From the NCBI GenBank assembly GCA_963706785.1, contig CAVPNJ010000001.1:193062-257061 (forward strand): a stretch of DNA of 64,000 bases, in the 5' to 3' direction. Both the position numbers and the translations under genes were made by a program. Positions 42,805 through 52,326 of the stretch are shown one piece after another (position 1 is the stretch's first letter; every line of letters begins with the position of its first letter). This DNA is from Pollutimonas sp963706785. Lineage in GTDB: Bacteria > Pseudomonadota > Gammaproteobacteria > Burkholderiales > Burkholderiaceae_B. Under the pieces are notes generated by a model. That model had not been told where the DNA came from and searched no databases. It saw nothing but the letters and a program-made list of their open reading frames with translations.

Positions 42805-44034
42805 ATGCTCAATACCCTTTGGCTTGCTTTCTTCGTTATCGCTTCGTTATCCGGGCTATACCAGTGGATCGCGTTGCACGACACCGAAGTCTTTTCACGT
42901 ATGGTTCTTAGCCTGTTCAGTATGGCTGAGCTTTCCGTACAACTGATGATTCTTCTTTTTGGCACCTTGACTTTGTGGTTGGGTTTCCTAAAGATCGCAG
43001 AGGCCGCGGGTCTTATAGAGCAGCTAGGCAAGTTGCTCACGCCGCTTTTTCGGCGGCTTATGCCGGGTGTTCCCGCCGGCCATCCGGCGCTGGGACTGAT
43101 CACTTTGAATTTTGCAGCGAATGGCCTGGGTTTGGACAATGCGGCCACTCCCATAGGGCTTCGCGCCATGCGTGAACTGCAAACGCTGAACCCCGACCCG
43201 AAAACAGCCACCAATGCGCAAATTTTATTCCTGGTATTGAATGCGTCCTCACTCACGTTGCTGCCAATCACCATCTTCATGTATCGCGCCCAACAAGGCG
43301 CCCCTGACCCAACCCTGGTGTTCCTGCCCATTTTGCTTGCCACGACAGCGTCGTCCCTGGCCGGCTTGCTGGCGGTCGCACTCATGCAGAAAATCAAACT
43401 GTACGATCCAGTGGTCCTGGCTTGGGGCGGCGCCCTGGCCGTTGGGGTGGGCAGTCTCATGGCTTTGCTCGCGAGCCTGAGCAGCGCCGCCATCAGCGCC
43501 ACATCGTCGCTGATGGGCAACCTCACCCTCTTCGGAATCATTATGACTTTTTTGCTGGCCGGGGCCCGCAAGAAAGTGAAAGTATACGAATGCTTTATCG
43601 AAGGCGCTAAAGAAGGCTTCGATATCTCAAAAAACCTGCTGCCCTACCTGGTGGCCATGCTGTGCGCGATCGGAGTATTGCGAGCCTCCGGCGCCTTGGA
43701 CGCCTTGCTGGATAGCATCCGCTGGGCCGTTCATTCCTTCGGCATGGACTCGCGCTTCGTCGACGCTTTACCCACTGCAATCGTCAAGCCGTTTTCCGGC
43801 AGCGCTGCCCGCGGCATGCTGATCGAAACGATGCAGCACTTCGGGGTCGACAGTTTTCCGGCCCTGATCGCCGCTACAGTGCAAGGAAGCACAGAGACCA
43901 CCTTTTATGTATTGGCGGTGTACTTTGGCGCAGTGGGAATACAGCGCGCGCGGCATGCCGTGGGCTGCGCCCTGATCGCAGACTTGGCCGGAGTGCTGGC
44001 GTCCATTGCCGTGTGCTACTGGTTTTTTGGCTGA
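42805..44034 (+). CDS. SpmA-SpmB fusion, nucleoside-recognition (Gate) domain membrane protein
   Basis: A 409-residue inner membrane protein with about nine to ten hydrophobic segments and two gate-like domains. The first (about 40-200) has FGTLTLWLGFLKIAEAAGL and NFAANGLGLDNAATPIGL, matching Bacillus SpmA. The second (about 250-400) has the EGAKEGFDISKNLLPYLVAML block and KPFSGSAARGML and TVQGSTETTFYVLAVYFG, matching SpmB. In sporulating Firmicutes these are separate proteins for spore-core dehydration; in non-sporing Proteobacteria the fused form is common but uncharacterised. The ATG at 42805 is used; it is not in an obvious operon. Confidence 0.9.
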   Translation: MLNTLWLAFFVIASLSGLYQWIALHDTEVFSRMVLSLFSMAELSVQLMILLFGTLTLWLGFLKIAEAAGLIEQLGKLLTPLFRRLMPGVPAGHPALGLITLNFAANGLGLDNAATPIGLRAMRELQTLNPDPKTATNAQILFLVLNASSLTLLPITIFMYRAQQGAPDPTLVFLPILLATTASSLAGLLAVALMQKIKLYDPVVLAWGGALAVGVGSLMALLASLSSAAISATSSLMGNLTLFGIIMTFLLAGARKKVKVYECFIEGAKEGFDISKNLLPYLVAMLCAIGVLRASGALDALLDSIRWAVHSFGMDSRFVDALPTAIVKPFSGSAARGMLIETMQHFGVDSFPALIAATVQGSTETTFYVLAVYFGAVGIQRARHAVGCALIADLAGVLASIAVCYWFFG

Positions 44035-44141
44035 TTCCGTATCAAGTCAGCCGCGCACTTCGTCGGCGTTGCTTGCGCCGGACATATCCGCGCGTCGACT
44101 CGGCTGCGATGTTCAATTTAGAAACAGAATTATCGACGTAA

Positions 44142-44927
44142 TCAGGCTTTCAATACGCCTGCCCCCAACAAACTATCGGACAGGCCTATGAATTGTTCAA
44201 CCGTTAGTTCTTCGGCGCGCGACGTTGGCGCAATGCTCAGCGCTTCCCAATCGATTAAACCGGCCCAATCATTCAGCGAGCGGCGCAGCATCTTGCGCCG
44301 CTGCGTGAATGCTCGTCCAACCAGCTTTTCGAACGCGTTCTGACTTTGCGGCTTCAGGCGCGTCTCGGGTAAAGGAACCATGCGCACGACTGCCGACACT
44401 ACGCGAGGAGGAGGATCAAAGGCGTCAGGCGGCACGTCGAACAGCTTGTTCATACGATAACGCGACTGAAGCATGACAGACAGGCGCCCGTAGTCTCCCG
44501 AACCAGGTGCAGCGACCATACGGTCTATGACTTCGCGTTGAAGCATGAAATGCTGGTCTACAACGCTATCAGCGTAATCAATCAGGTGAAACAGCAGCGG
44601 ACTGGATATGTTGTAGGGAAGATTTCCAACTATTCTCAGCTTGCTTCCGAGGGCGCCGAAATCCACCTGTAGCGCATCGCCTTCGAGCACTGTCAGTTGA
44701 TTTTCGGAATATTGGCGCCGCAATCGCCCCGCCAGATCGCGGTCGATCTCCACGACAGTAAGGTGATTTAGCAACTGTGAAAGCGGCTTGGTCAGGGCCG
44801 ACAGGCCCGGACCAATTTCAATCACCGTATCGCCGCGCTGAGGCGCAATCCCGCGCACTATGGACTCAATAATTCCTTCGTCAACCAAAAAATTCTGGCC
44901 AAATCGTTTACGGGCTTGATGAAGCAT
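44142..44927 (-). CDS. rsmA: 16S rRNA (adenine(1518)-N6/adenine(1519)-N6)-dimethyltransferase
   Basis: A 261-residue KsgA methyltransferase that dimethylates two adjacent adenines in helix 45 of 16S rRNA. It starts RKRFGQNFLVDEGII, has the SAM-binding VIEIGPGLSALTKPL and the target-base motif NLPYNISSPLLFHL (about 102-115), and ends in the C-terminal RNA-binding domain with RRKMLRRSLNDW. It starts 6 bases after surA and ends the lptD-surA-rsmA operon. In many relatives pdxA lies between surA and rsmA; here it is absent. Confidence 0.97.
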   Translation of the reverse strand: MLHQARKRFGQNFLVDEGIIESIVRGIAPQRGDTVIEIGPGLSALTKPLSQLLNHLTVVEIDRDLAGRLRRQYSENQLTVLEGDALQVDFGALGSKLRIVGNLPYNISSPLLFHLIDYADSVVDQHFMLQREVIDRMVAAPGSGDYGRLSVMLQSRYRMNKLFDVPPDAFDPPPRVVSAVVRMVPLPETRLKPQSQNAFEKLVGRAFTQRRKMLRRSLNDWAGLIDWEALSIAPTSRAEELTVEQFIGLSDSLLGAGVLKA

Positions 44928-44933
44928 AAATGG

Positions 44934-46430
44934 TTAACGACGATTCCGGTTCGATTGAGGATCTAGGCGATTATCGATATAAGCCTGACCATGCAACTGG
45001 CTGAGCCAATCTTCAAAAGCAGGTTCCACACGACGCTGGAATAGAATCTGGCGCGCCTGCATGCGCTTGAACTCGTTTTCCATATTCTTGGTACGACGAT
45101 CGAGCACCTGGATCAGATGCCAGCCAAACTGAGACTTGACCGGTTGACTGATCTCGTTGGGCTGCAGTGCATTCATGGCCTGCTCGAAGGGTGGGACCGT
45201 TTCACCCGGCGTCAGCCACCCGAGGTCGCCGCCTTGCGGGGCGGAAACATCCTCAGAGTAACGCTTAGCTAAGCTTTCAAAACTCTCACCATTTGCAAGG
45301 CGCTCGCGCAACTGATTCAGGCGGGTTTGCGCCTTTTCATCGGACATTACCTTGGTAGTCTTGATAAGAATATGACGCGCGTGAGTCTGGGTCACCATCA
45401 TCGGGCCTTGCTGCTGCAAGGGAGTGTTGCCGGCCGCAGGGGCGGTGGGCGGTGACGCAGGCCCCGACGCCTGTGCCGGCGACTGTGTCGGACCCCGCGT
45501 CAGGACCTTGAGGATGTGGAAGCCGTTGCCGCTTTGAATGACATCACTGACTTCGCCTGGCTTGAGGTTCTGGGTGGCTTGCAGGAACAAATCTGGCCAG
45601 CCGTCGACGGGCCGAACGCCGAGCTCGCCGCCACTGAGCGCTTTAGGGTCATCGGATGACGATGCCGCTACGCCAGCGAAATCGGCGCCGCCGCGCACGC
45701 GCTTCAGCAATCCTTCCGCCTTGTTACGTAATTCTTGCACTCGCGATGGTGGAGAGCCTTCCGGTACGACAACCAGAATTTGCGCAAGGCCCAATATTTG
45801 CGGACCACTTTGTTGTGCTGGTGCGGGCTGTTGTGGCTGCGACTGCTGCAGCGGCGCGGCCTGGCCGCCCTGATTCTTCAGGAAGGCATCGACTTCCGCA
45901 TCGGAAATGTTAATGGTACTGTCGATCGCGCGTTGGCGAAGTAGGTCCAGGCGCAGTTCCTGGCGAAGACCCTTCATATAAGTGTCCCAGGCTACGCCGG
46001 ACTTTTCGACTTCCTGCTGCAGGCGCGCAACCGAGATCTTGTTGCGCTCGGCAATCGTGCGAGCCGCGCGCTCGGCTTGCGCGTCCGACACGCGGATACC
46101 TAAGCGCTCGGCCTCTTGGCGTTCAAGTTCTTCAGCAATCATGCGCTGAAGAACCTGCTTTTGCAGGATCGCGTATTCGGGTACGGGAATTTTCTGACGT
46201 TGTAACTGAGTTTGGGCCTGGCGCGCCTCGGTATTGACTTGTTGCAAGGTAATGACCTTTTTGTTCACGACCGCAGCAATACCATCGACAAACTGTTGAG
46301 ACTGTTGCGCACCGGCGGGCTCGGCCGCTTTGGCAACCGGTTTTGCAGCTAACGCCACGCCCGACGATGTTACGCCCAATATTGGAATCAAAATGGACGC
46401 TAGCCGGCGCTTAGCATGCACACTACGCAT
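44934..46430 (-). CDS. surA: Periplasmic chaperone/peptidyl-prolyl isomerase SurA
   Basis: A 498-residue SurA that escorts outer membrane porins and LptD. It has a signal sequence (about 1-29, ending SSGVALAA), an N-terminal chaperone domain including VDGIAAVVNKKVIT and RMIAEELERQEAERLGI, and two parvulin domains (about 205-320, and 345-450 with HARHILIKTT and SQFGWHLIQVLDRR). A Gln/Pro/Ala-rich linker lies near 190-205, and another near 318-345. Its ATG at 46430 overlaps the stop of lptD by 1 base, linking substrate and chaperone in one operon. Confidence 0.96.
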   Translation of the reverse strand: MRSVHAKRRLASILIPILGVTSSGVALAAKPVAKAAEPAGAQQSQQFVDGIAAVVNKKVITLQQVNTEARQAQTQLQRQKIPVPEYAILQKQVLQRMIAEELERQEAERLGIRVSDAQAERAARTIAERNKISVARLQQEVEKSGVAWDTYMKGLRQELRLDLLRQRAIDSTINISDAEVDAFLKNQGGQAAPLQQSQPQQPAPAQQSGPQILGLAQILVVVPEGSPPSRVQELRNKAEGLLKRVRGGADFAGVAASSSDDPKALSGGELGVRPVDGWPDLFLQATQNLKPGEVSDVIQSGNGFHILKVLTRGPTQSPAQASGPASPPTAPAAGNTPLQQQGPMMVTQTHARHILIKTTKVMSDEKAQTRLNQLRERLANGESFESLAKRYSEDVSAPQGGDLGWLTPGETVPPFEQAMNALQPNEISQPVKSQFGWHLIQVLDRRTKNMENEFKRMQARQILFQRRVEPAFEDWLSQLHGQAYIDNRLDPQSNRNRR

Positions 46431-48826
46431 TATTCATACCTCTCGAAGGTGGTTTTTTCGGGTACTGGTGGGGTAATGGATCGATAACCTGCTATCCGGT
46501 CGCTTAGTAGTCTCATTGGATCAGTACCGAGCGAACCTAGGCCAGAAAGTTCAAGCTGGACGAACAAAGCCGTATTGACCTCTTGACTGGAAACAGCATA
46601 ACGCTGCATGACAACCCGGCCAACCCAGCAACATTCGCCTTTGTATTCCAGGCCAAAAATCGACTGTGTATTGCGCTTTTCCTGTAGAGAATAGTCGTAA
46701 CGACCTAATGCATATATTTTATTGGTAAGTGGCCATTGAGCGGAAACGCTGATCTGTTCGCGGGTTTTGTCGTCCAGCGGATTGATCACATAATTTGGAT
46801 CGGCGTAAGCACGCGGATCGCGTTCGTAGCGATATGAGGCCGATAGCGTTGTCAGGCGCTTAGGCTCCCATCGAAAACCTGCCGTCATGCGATTGCGTTC
46901 TTTGGAATAAGGATTGATTTGTCCGTCGAACCGTACATTTAAAGTGTCGGTAAGCGCAGCATTCGCACCAAACAGATAGTCCGACTTCCTGTCGGTGCGC
47001 GTCACGTCGTTAAAATTCAGTTTTACGCGCTGATCCGAGAAATAGATGCGCTGCGCGGCCGACAGAGAAAGGCGCTCGAAACCGCTGTCGGCATCAAGCC
47101 ATCGTGTGGTCAGCCCAATGGTCACTTGGTTGGCCTCGGCGATACGATCCCAACCACCGCTGAAGATATTCTCGCCAAAAGCCTGCGAAAAATTAAAAGA
47201 CGCAAGGCTCGTATCGTAAATCGGTATCTGGGACTGATCCCGGTAAGGCACATTCAAGTAATAGACGCGCGGTTCAAGGGTTTGGATTGCATCATTGCCG
47301 AAGAGGCTGGCCTTACGCTCGAAAGTCATGCCGGAATCAAGGGACATGATGGGAAGAACGCGTGACTGAGACCGCGGACCCTGCCCCGTCCCTTGCAGGG
47401 AGGGCGATGTAAAACCGTTCCACTCGGTGTTGTACTGGCTCATGTGCACGCCCACCTTCGGCGTTACATACCAGCCCGCCCGAACAATGGGATAAGCCAC
47501 GGACGTATACGAACTTAATCGGGTACCGTCGTATGACTGATAGGGCTCTAAGTTCGGCTGAAATGGGTAAGGGTGCGTCCCATACTTGAACTTGGGCATG
47601 CTGAAGCGGGTGGCATAGTTATCGGACTCAACGTCAAAGCCGCTCCAATTATAGCGCGCGCCGCGCACGTAGAGCTCTGGCAGCTTGTCGTACTGCGGCA
47701 ACAAATAGGCCGAGGTCCGGTCCTGCAAAGTCTGGTAGGTATAGGCATACAACGAGGCGTTGAAGTATCGATAGCCGCTCCAGTTTAATCCGGCAGTGCT
47801 AGGCAGATAGGTATTCGTGGCTTCATTAAGGCCTAAAGATGAAAAATCGCGAAAATAGTCGTCGTCTGATACACGCCGGATATCAAAAGAAGCGTTTACT
47901 CCTCCGCCCAGGCTCTGGGCATGCTGCCACGAGTAATACCAGCGCTTCATATTGGCAACCTTGTCATCGGGCAAATATGTGCCAAACACCTGGCCGCTAT
48001 ATGTTTCGCCCAGGTAACGGAACTCGCCGCCCAATTGAGTACCACGTTTGGCCATGTAGCGTGGAATCAGCGTTGCGTCGTAGTTGGGCGCAAGATTCAG
48101 GTAGTACGGCAGTGACACTTCAAAACCGCCCGAGCTGGACGTGCCGTAGGTGGGGACCAAAAACCCTGACTTGCGTTCCTTGCGAATCGGGAATGTCAGG
48201 AATGGCGAATACAGAATGGGCATGCCCTTGAAATACAACACACCGTTACGAGCAATACCCTCGTTGTCGTCAAAGTGCAGATCGACCCGTGACGACTGGA
48301 TATACCAAGAAGGGTCGGGACAGGGACAGCCCGTATAGGTGACATCTGCCAATCTCATGTGATCGCGACTGAGAATGTCGGCCTTGACGGCCTTTCCGGC
48401 TCCGCCCGTCGAGCCCAGCCAGAAGTTAGGCTCGTTGACCTCGCCGGTTTCGCTATTGATGTTGTAATCTAATTCAGGGCCTTTGACGACGCTGGCGTCG
48501 CGCATGATCAGCCCATTGCCGCGAACTCGCACTTGGCCGGTAGACCGCTGGTAATCGATATAATCGCCCTTCACAACCGAGTCGATGCGGCGAACTTCGG
48601 CCTTGCCTGTCAACTTAACGAGCCCGTCTTCGTCGGACTCCATCTTGTCGCCGATCAGAAACGACGTGATCTCGTTATCTTCTACATTCTTGTGCAGTTG
48701 CAGATCGGGTGCTACCTGCAATTGGGGTAAGGTAGCGCTTACGCCTGCGGCGACGCCAGGCTGTTGAGCCTGCACCGTCGCCGCATTGCTGATAGTTAGA
48801 AAAATTGTCCACCAAACCAAACGCAC
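46430..48826 (-). CDS. lptD: LPS-assembly outer membrane protein LptD
   Basis: A 798-residue LptD, which inserts lipopolysaccharide in the outer leaflet with LptE. A signal peptide (about 1-21, ending TVQA) is followed by the OstA_N beta-jellyroll (about 60-170: GLVKLTGKAEVRRIDSVV, YQRSTGQVRVRGNG and on). The C-terminal domain is a 26-strand barrel, with the conserved LSP-like GMPILYSPFLTFPI and the family's Cys pairs (CPCPDPSW and GECCWV). Divergent amgK lies across about 96 bases. The last base overlaps surA. Confidence 0.96.
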   Translation of the reverse strand: MRLVWWTIFLTISNAATVQAQQPGVAAGVSATLPQLQVAPDLQLHKNVEDNEITSFLIGDKMESDEDGLVKLTGKAEVRRIDSVVKGDYIDYQRSTGQVRVRGNGLIMRDASVVKGPELDYNINSETGEVNEPNFWLGSTGGAGKAVKADILSRDHMRLADVTYTGCPCPDPSWYIQSSRVDLHFDDNEGIARNGVLYFKGMPILYSPFLTFPIRKERKSGFLVPTYGTSSSGGFEVSLPYYLNLAPNYDATLIPRYMAKRGTQLGGEFRYLGETYSGQVFGTYLPDDKVANMKRWYYSWQHAQSLGGGVNASFDIRRVSDDDYFRDFSSLGLNEATNTYLPSTAGLNWSGYRYFNASLYAYTYQTLQDRTSAYLLPQYDKLPELYVRGARYNWSGFDVESDNYATRFSMPKFKYGTHPYPFQPNLEPYQSYDGTRLSSYTSVAYPIVRAGWYVTPKVGVHMSQYNTEWNGFTSPSLQGTGQGPRSQSRVLPIMSLDSGMTFERKASLFGNDAIQTLEPRVYYLNVPYRDQSQIPIYDTSLASFNFSQAFGENIFSGGWDRIAEANQVTIGLTTRWLDADSGFERLSLSAAQRIYFSDQRVKLNFNDVTRTDRKSDYLFGANAALTDTLNVRFDGQINPYSKERNRMTAGFRWEPKRLTTLSASYRYERDPRAYADPNYVINPLDDKTREQISVSAQWPLTNKIYALGRYDYSLQEKRNTQSIFGLEYKGECCWVGRVVMQRYAVSSQEVNTALFVQLELSGLGSLGTDPMRLLSDRIAGYRSITPPVPEKTTFERYE

Positions 48827-48922
48827 GAGTATCTCGTCCCCAAAAAAAACTGACTATATTTTGGCACAGCTGCCGACCCGTAACGATTGGCGACCCGGTA
48901 TTATAGAGAAGCTGACGTTCAC

Positions 48923-50014
48923 GTGTTAAATACGAGTCGTCTGCCAAATTCTACGCAACCCACTTATGACCATGGAAAAACTTTGAACTCCAGCGCTGAA
49001 TCCCGTTTACCGATACTGAAAAACTGGCTGCAGAGCATTGCCAATAACCATGAATTGAACATCGAAACGCTGGAGCCCGCTTCCAGCGATGCCAGCTTCC
49101 GCCGTTATTATCGCTTGCAGACTCCGACGGGTACGGCTGTTGTCATGGACGCGCCTCCCGAGCACGAAGACTGTCGCCCCTTCGTTTCCGTAACAGACTT
49201 GCTCTCCCAAGCGGGCGTTACTGTTCCCAGCATTCTGGCGCAGAACCTGCAACAAGGTTTTCTTCTGCTATCCGATCTTGGCGAGCAAACATATTTTCAA
49301 GCAATACAAAGCGGAATCGATGATGCACGCCTGCAAAAACTGTATCGCAACACGATTGCGACGCTAGTACGCATGCAAAAAGCACCGGTCACGAACCTGC
49401 CATCCTACGACACCGGACGACTAATGCAAGAGCTTTCCGTATTTGCGGAGTGGTATGTGGAAAAACACTGCCAGATCACGCTCAATGACACAGAGCAGAC
49501 AATCTTGCACGACACCTTCACTGCCCTGACTGCCGACAACGTGAAGCAGGCCAATGTTTTCGTGCACAGGGATTTCCACTCGCCAAACCTGATGGTATCC
49601 GATGTTGATCAAGAGCCAGGCGTTATCGATTACCAAGATGCGCTTGTCGGCCCCATAAGCTATGACCTTGCCTCGCTGGTCATGGACGCACGCACGACCT
49701 GGGAAGAGCCCCAGCAATTGGACTGGGCCATCCGGTACTGGGAAGCTGCCCGAGACGCCAAGCTGGCAGTTCCTTCTGACTTTTCTGATTTTCATCGCAG
49801 TTACGAATGGATGAGCCTGCAGCGCAACCTTCGTATCCTCGGAGTCTTTAGCCGGCTTTCGTATCGCGACGGCAAACATCATTACCTGGATCACATCCCG
49901 CGCGTTAACGCCTATGTGCGACAGGTAGCGGGCCGCTACAATGCTTTTCGGCCTCTCCTTCGTTTGCTGGATAAAATCGAGAATCGGCAGGTAACGACGG
50001 GATATACGTTCTGA
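48923..50014 (+). CDS. amgK: N-acetylmuramate/N-acetylglucosamine anomeric kinase AmgK
   Basis: A phosphotransferase-fold kinase of about 363 residues that phosphorylates the anomeric position of recycled MurNAc/GlcNAc. Kinase motifs are SSDASFRRYYRL, VMDAPP, FVHRDFHSPNLMV (catalytic loop) and GVIDYQDALVGPISYDLASLVMDART. The start is uncertain: a GTG at 48923 is used here; TTG codons at 48887 and 48983 are also in frame, and the conserved region begins near 49000. murU follows with a TGATG overlap. The pair feeds cell-wall sugars back to UDP-MurNAc, bypassing the fosfomycin-sensitive MurA step. Confidence 0.93.
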   Translation: MLNTSRLPNSTQPTYDHGKTLNSSAESRLPILKNWLQSIANNHELNIETLEPASSDASFRRYYRLQTPTGTAVVMDAPPEHEDCRPFVSVTDLLSQAGVTVPSILAQNLQQGFLLLSDLGEQTYFQAIQSGIDDARLQKLYRNTIATLVRMQKAPVTNLPSYDTGRLMQELSVFAEWYVEKHCQITLNDTEQTILHDTFTALTADNVKQANVFVHRDFHSPNLMVSDVDQEPGVIDYQDALVGPISYDLASLVMDARTTWEEPQQLDWAIRYWEAARDAKLAVPSDFSDFHRSYEWMSLQRNLRILGVFSRLSYRDGKHHYLDHIPRVNAYVRQVAGRYNAFRPLLRLLDKIENRQVTTGYTF

Positions 50015-50790
50015 TGCGAGCAATGATTCTCGCCGCGGGACGCGGTGAACGCATGCGCCCCCTAACTGACAGCACACCTAAACCTCTGCTGAAAGCGGGC
50101 GGCAAACCTTTAATTGTCTGGCATATCGAACGCCTTGCCGCTGCGGGCTTTACCGAACTTATCATCAACCATGCGTGGCTAGGCGGACAGATTGAACAGA
50201 TGCTTGGGGACGGCAATCAATACGCTGCGCACATTACTTATTCCCGGGAGCTGCGCGCGCTGGAAACCGCAGGCGGCATCGCAAAGGCCATGGCCTTCTT
50301 CCGCGGCGAACCGTTTCTGGTAATAAATGCGGACATTTGGTGTGACTGGAATCCCGCCGAAGCACGCTCAATCGCCGCAAATATGGCGGACTCAATGGCA
50401 TGGCTGTTGCTAGTGGACAATCCTCCACAACATCCTCTGGGCGATTTTCAGCTTAACGCAAACGGCTTGGTCAGCGAGAAACCACTACAGACATCGCCTA
50501 ATACCCTGACATTTTCGGGTATAGGCGTTTATTCACCGACGCTTTTTAAAGATATCGCGGAAGATCAAGCTGCTCCGCTGGCGCCGCTGCTGCGTCAAGC
50601 CATGGGCAAGCACCAAGTCCGGGGCAATCGCTACACAGGGCGCTGGGTCGACGTCGGCACACCGCAGCGACTTGCCGACCTTGATCGCGCTTTGTCAGCA
50701 CAGCCCGCTGGCGGCCGGCACGTTACGCTGCCATTGAAAAGCACTGCCCTTGTGTCCAATACTGACAAGGCGAAACCAAACGCAGACTAG
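50014..50790 (+). CDS. murU: N-acetylmuramate alpha-1-phosphate uridylyltransferase MurU
   Basis: A 258-residue nucleotidyltransferase that joins MurNAc-1-P with UTP to give UDP-MurNAc in peptidoglycan recycling. The signature AMILAAGRGERMRPLTDSTPKPLL begins at residue 3 (nucleotide-binding GxGxR-xPK motif); LVINADIWCDW holds the metal-binding Asp, and GRWVDVGTPQRL is near the C-terminus. It is translationally coupled to amgK. The C-terminal about 30 residues look disordered. Confidence 0.94.
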   Translation: MRAMILAAGRGERMRPLTDSTPKPLLKAGGKPLIVWHIERLAAAGFTELIINHAWLGGQIEQMLGDGNQYAAHITYSRELRALETAGGIAKAMAFFRGEPFLVINADIWCDWNPAEARSIAANMADSMAWLLLVDNPPQHPLGDFQLNANGLVSEKPLQTSPNTLTFSGIGVYSPTLFKDIAEDQAAPLAPLLRQAMGKHQVRGNRYTGRWVDVGTPQRLADLDRALSAQPAGGRHVTLPLKSTALVSNTDKAKPNAD

Positions 50791-50886
50791 CCACTATCGA
50801 TCGGCATTTCCGTCTATGCTTTAAGGTTTTTCGGCAGTGAATCATGATCGATTTACATTGTCTTGCAATACAGGAAATTTTTACCC

Positions 50887-51588
50887 ATGTTCGGATCGTC
50901 CAAACGCCGCGTTTTCAAACCTACAGCCTACGGTAATACACGCCGCGCACGACGCATACCTCGGTGGCTGGTCTTGATGTTTACGGGAATCGTGCTCGGT
51001 GCGGGGGGCGTGTTGTTTCTGCAAAAGAGCTATGGCCCCACGCGCCTGACGGTCGAGCAGTCGGAACAATTACATTACGACCTGAACAGCACCAATATGG
51101 ATAAGCAGCGTTTGCAATCGCAATTCAATCAGCAAACTCATGATGTCAAAGAAACGCGCGCCAAATTGGAGTCACAGGTTGTTGAGCTGAAAGAAGCTAA
51201 AGAGCAGGTTGCCAAGCTCACGGCTGATATTCAGCTATTTGCCGACGCCATGCCGCCCGACCCGCGCGGCACTTCGCCTGGCATACGCGCGGCTTCCTTT
51301 AACAACGACGCGGGTCAATTGACCTATCAGATTCTGGTAATGCAAGACAAAGACAAGGCTGAAACGTTTACAGGCGAAGTCGAACTTGTCGTTGCCGGCC
51401 GGTACACTAACGGAAAATCAGGAAATATCGACCTTCCGCCTTTCAATCTCGAAGTGCAACAATACACTCACGTGCACGGAAGCGCTCCGTTGCCGGCAGG
51501 CTTTACGGCCCGTCAGGTCACGATAAAGATTACTCCTCAGGGCTCAAAGAAGCTGAGCGCCACACGCACTATACGCGTCGCGCGCTAA
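50887..51588 (+). CDS. Membrane-anchored coiled-coil protein (DUF6776-like), function unknown
   Basis: A 233-residue protein with a short basic N-terminus (FGSSKRRVFKPTAYGNTRRARR), one membrane helix (about 30-50: WLVLMFTGIVLGAGGVLFLQ), then a coiled coil (about 60-120) rich in Gln, Glu and Lys. It ends in a beta-rich domain with ELVVAGRYTNGKSGNIDLPPF and ARQVTIKITPQGSKKLSATR. Topology is probably N-in with a periplasmic C-terminus. The pattern matches a conserved betaproteobacterial family (DUF6776) of unknown role. ATG 50887 is chosen; a TTG at 50863 is in frame. It converges on the glnQ-like gene with only 9 bases between stops. Confidence 0.8.
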   Translation: MFGSSKRRVFKPTAYGNTRRARRIPRWLVLMFTGIVLGAGGVLFLQKSYGPTRLTVEQSEQLHYDLNSTNMDKQRLQSQFNQQTHDVKETRAKLESQVVELKEAKEQVAKLTADIQLFADAMPPDPRGTSPGIRAASFNNDAGQLTYQILVMQDKDKAETFTGEVELVVAGRYTNGKSGNIDLPPFNLEVQQYTHVHGSAPLPAGFTARQVTIKITPQGSKKLSATRTIRVAR

Positions 51589-51597
51589 GTACCACCT

Positions 51598-52326
51598 TCA
51601 GGATACGTGCTGCAAAAAATCCTTCAGGCGCTGGCTTGGGGGATTACTTAGCAGTTCGTTCGGGGGGCCATCTTCCGCGATTTTCCCGCCATCGATGAAA
51701 ATAAGGCGGCTTCCCACTTTACGGGCAAATTCCATTTCATGGGTGACAACCACCATGGTCATCCCGGCTTCGGCGACATCCTGCATCACTTTCAGGACTT
51801 CGTGGCGCAGCTCGGGATCTAGTGCGGAAGTGGGTTCGTCAAATAGCATCAGTTGCGGACGAATGGCAAGAGCCCGCGCAATGGCGACACGCTGCTGCTG
51901 ACCCCCTGAAAGCTCGCCCGGAAAATGATTCAACTTTTCACCAAGACCGACCTTGGCGAGCAAGGCGACAGCCTCTTCCCTGGCCTGCTTGCGATGGCAC
52001 CCGCGCGTATGCACGGGTCCGAACATCACATTCTCCAGCGCAGTCAATTGCGGAAATAGGTTGAACTGCTGAAATACCATACCCGCCTCGCGACGCAGCT
52101 CGCGCACTTCGGCGCCACTGCCCCGCACACTAAGGCCATTAACGACAATATCGCCTTCCTGAATGGTTTCAAGCACGTTGATACAACGCAGGAAGGTCGA
52201 CTTGCCCGAACCAGAAGGCCCAACCACCACAACGACTTCGCCCTTTTCGATTGTCAGATCGATACCATCGAGCACCGTAGTGGGGCCAAAACGCTTAACG
52301 ACGTTCTTGAATTCGACGATGCTCAT
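51598..52326 (-). CDS. Amino acid ABC transporter ATP-binding protein (GlnQ-type)
   Basis: A 242-residue ATPase. Walker A is GPSGSGKST (about 35-43), the Q-loop is FQQFNLFPQLTALENV, the signature is LSGGQQQRVAIARAL, Walker B is LMLFDEP, and the H-loop His is in VVTHEME. It powers the permease encoded just upstream (4-base overlap). With its receptor gene it makes a polar amino acid importer of the glutamine/His/Arg type. Confidence 0.95.
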   Translation of the reverse strand: MSIVEFKNVVKRFGPTTVLDGIDLTIEKGEVVVVVGPSGSGKSTFLRCINVLETIQEGDIVVNGLSVRGSGAEVRELRREAGMVFQQFNLFPQLTALENVMFGPVHTRGCHRKQAREEAVALLAKVGLGEKLNHFPGELSGGQQQRVAIARALAIRPQLMLFDEPTSALDPELRHEVLKVMQDVAEAGMTMVVVTHEMEFARKVGSRLIFIDGGKIAEDGPPNELLSNPPSQRLKDFLQHVS

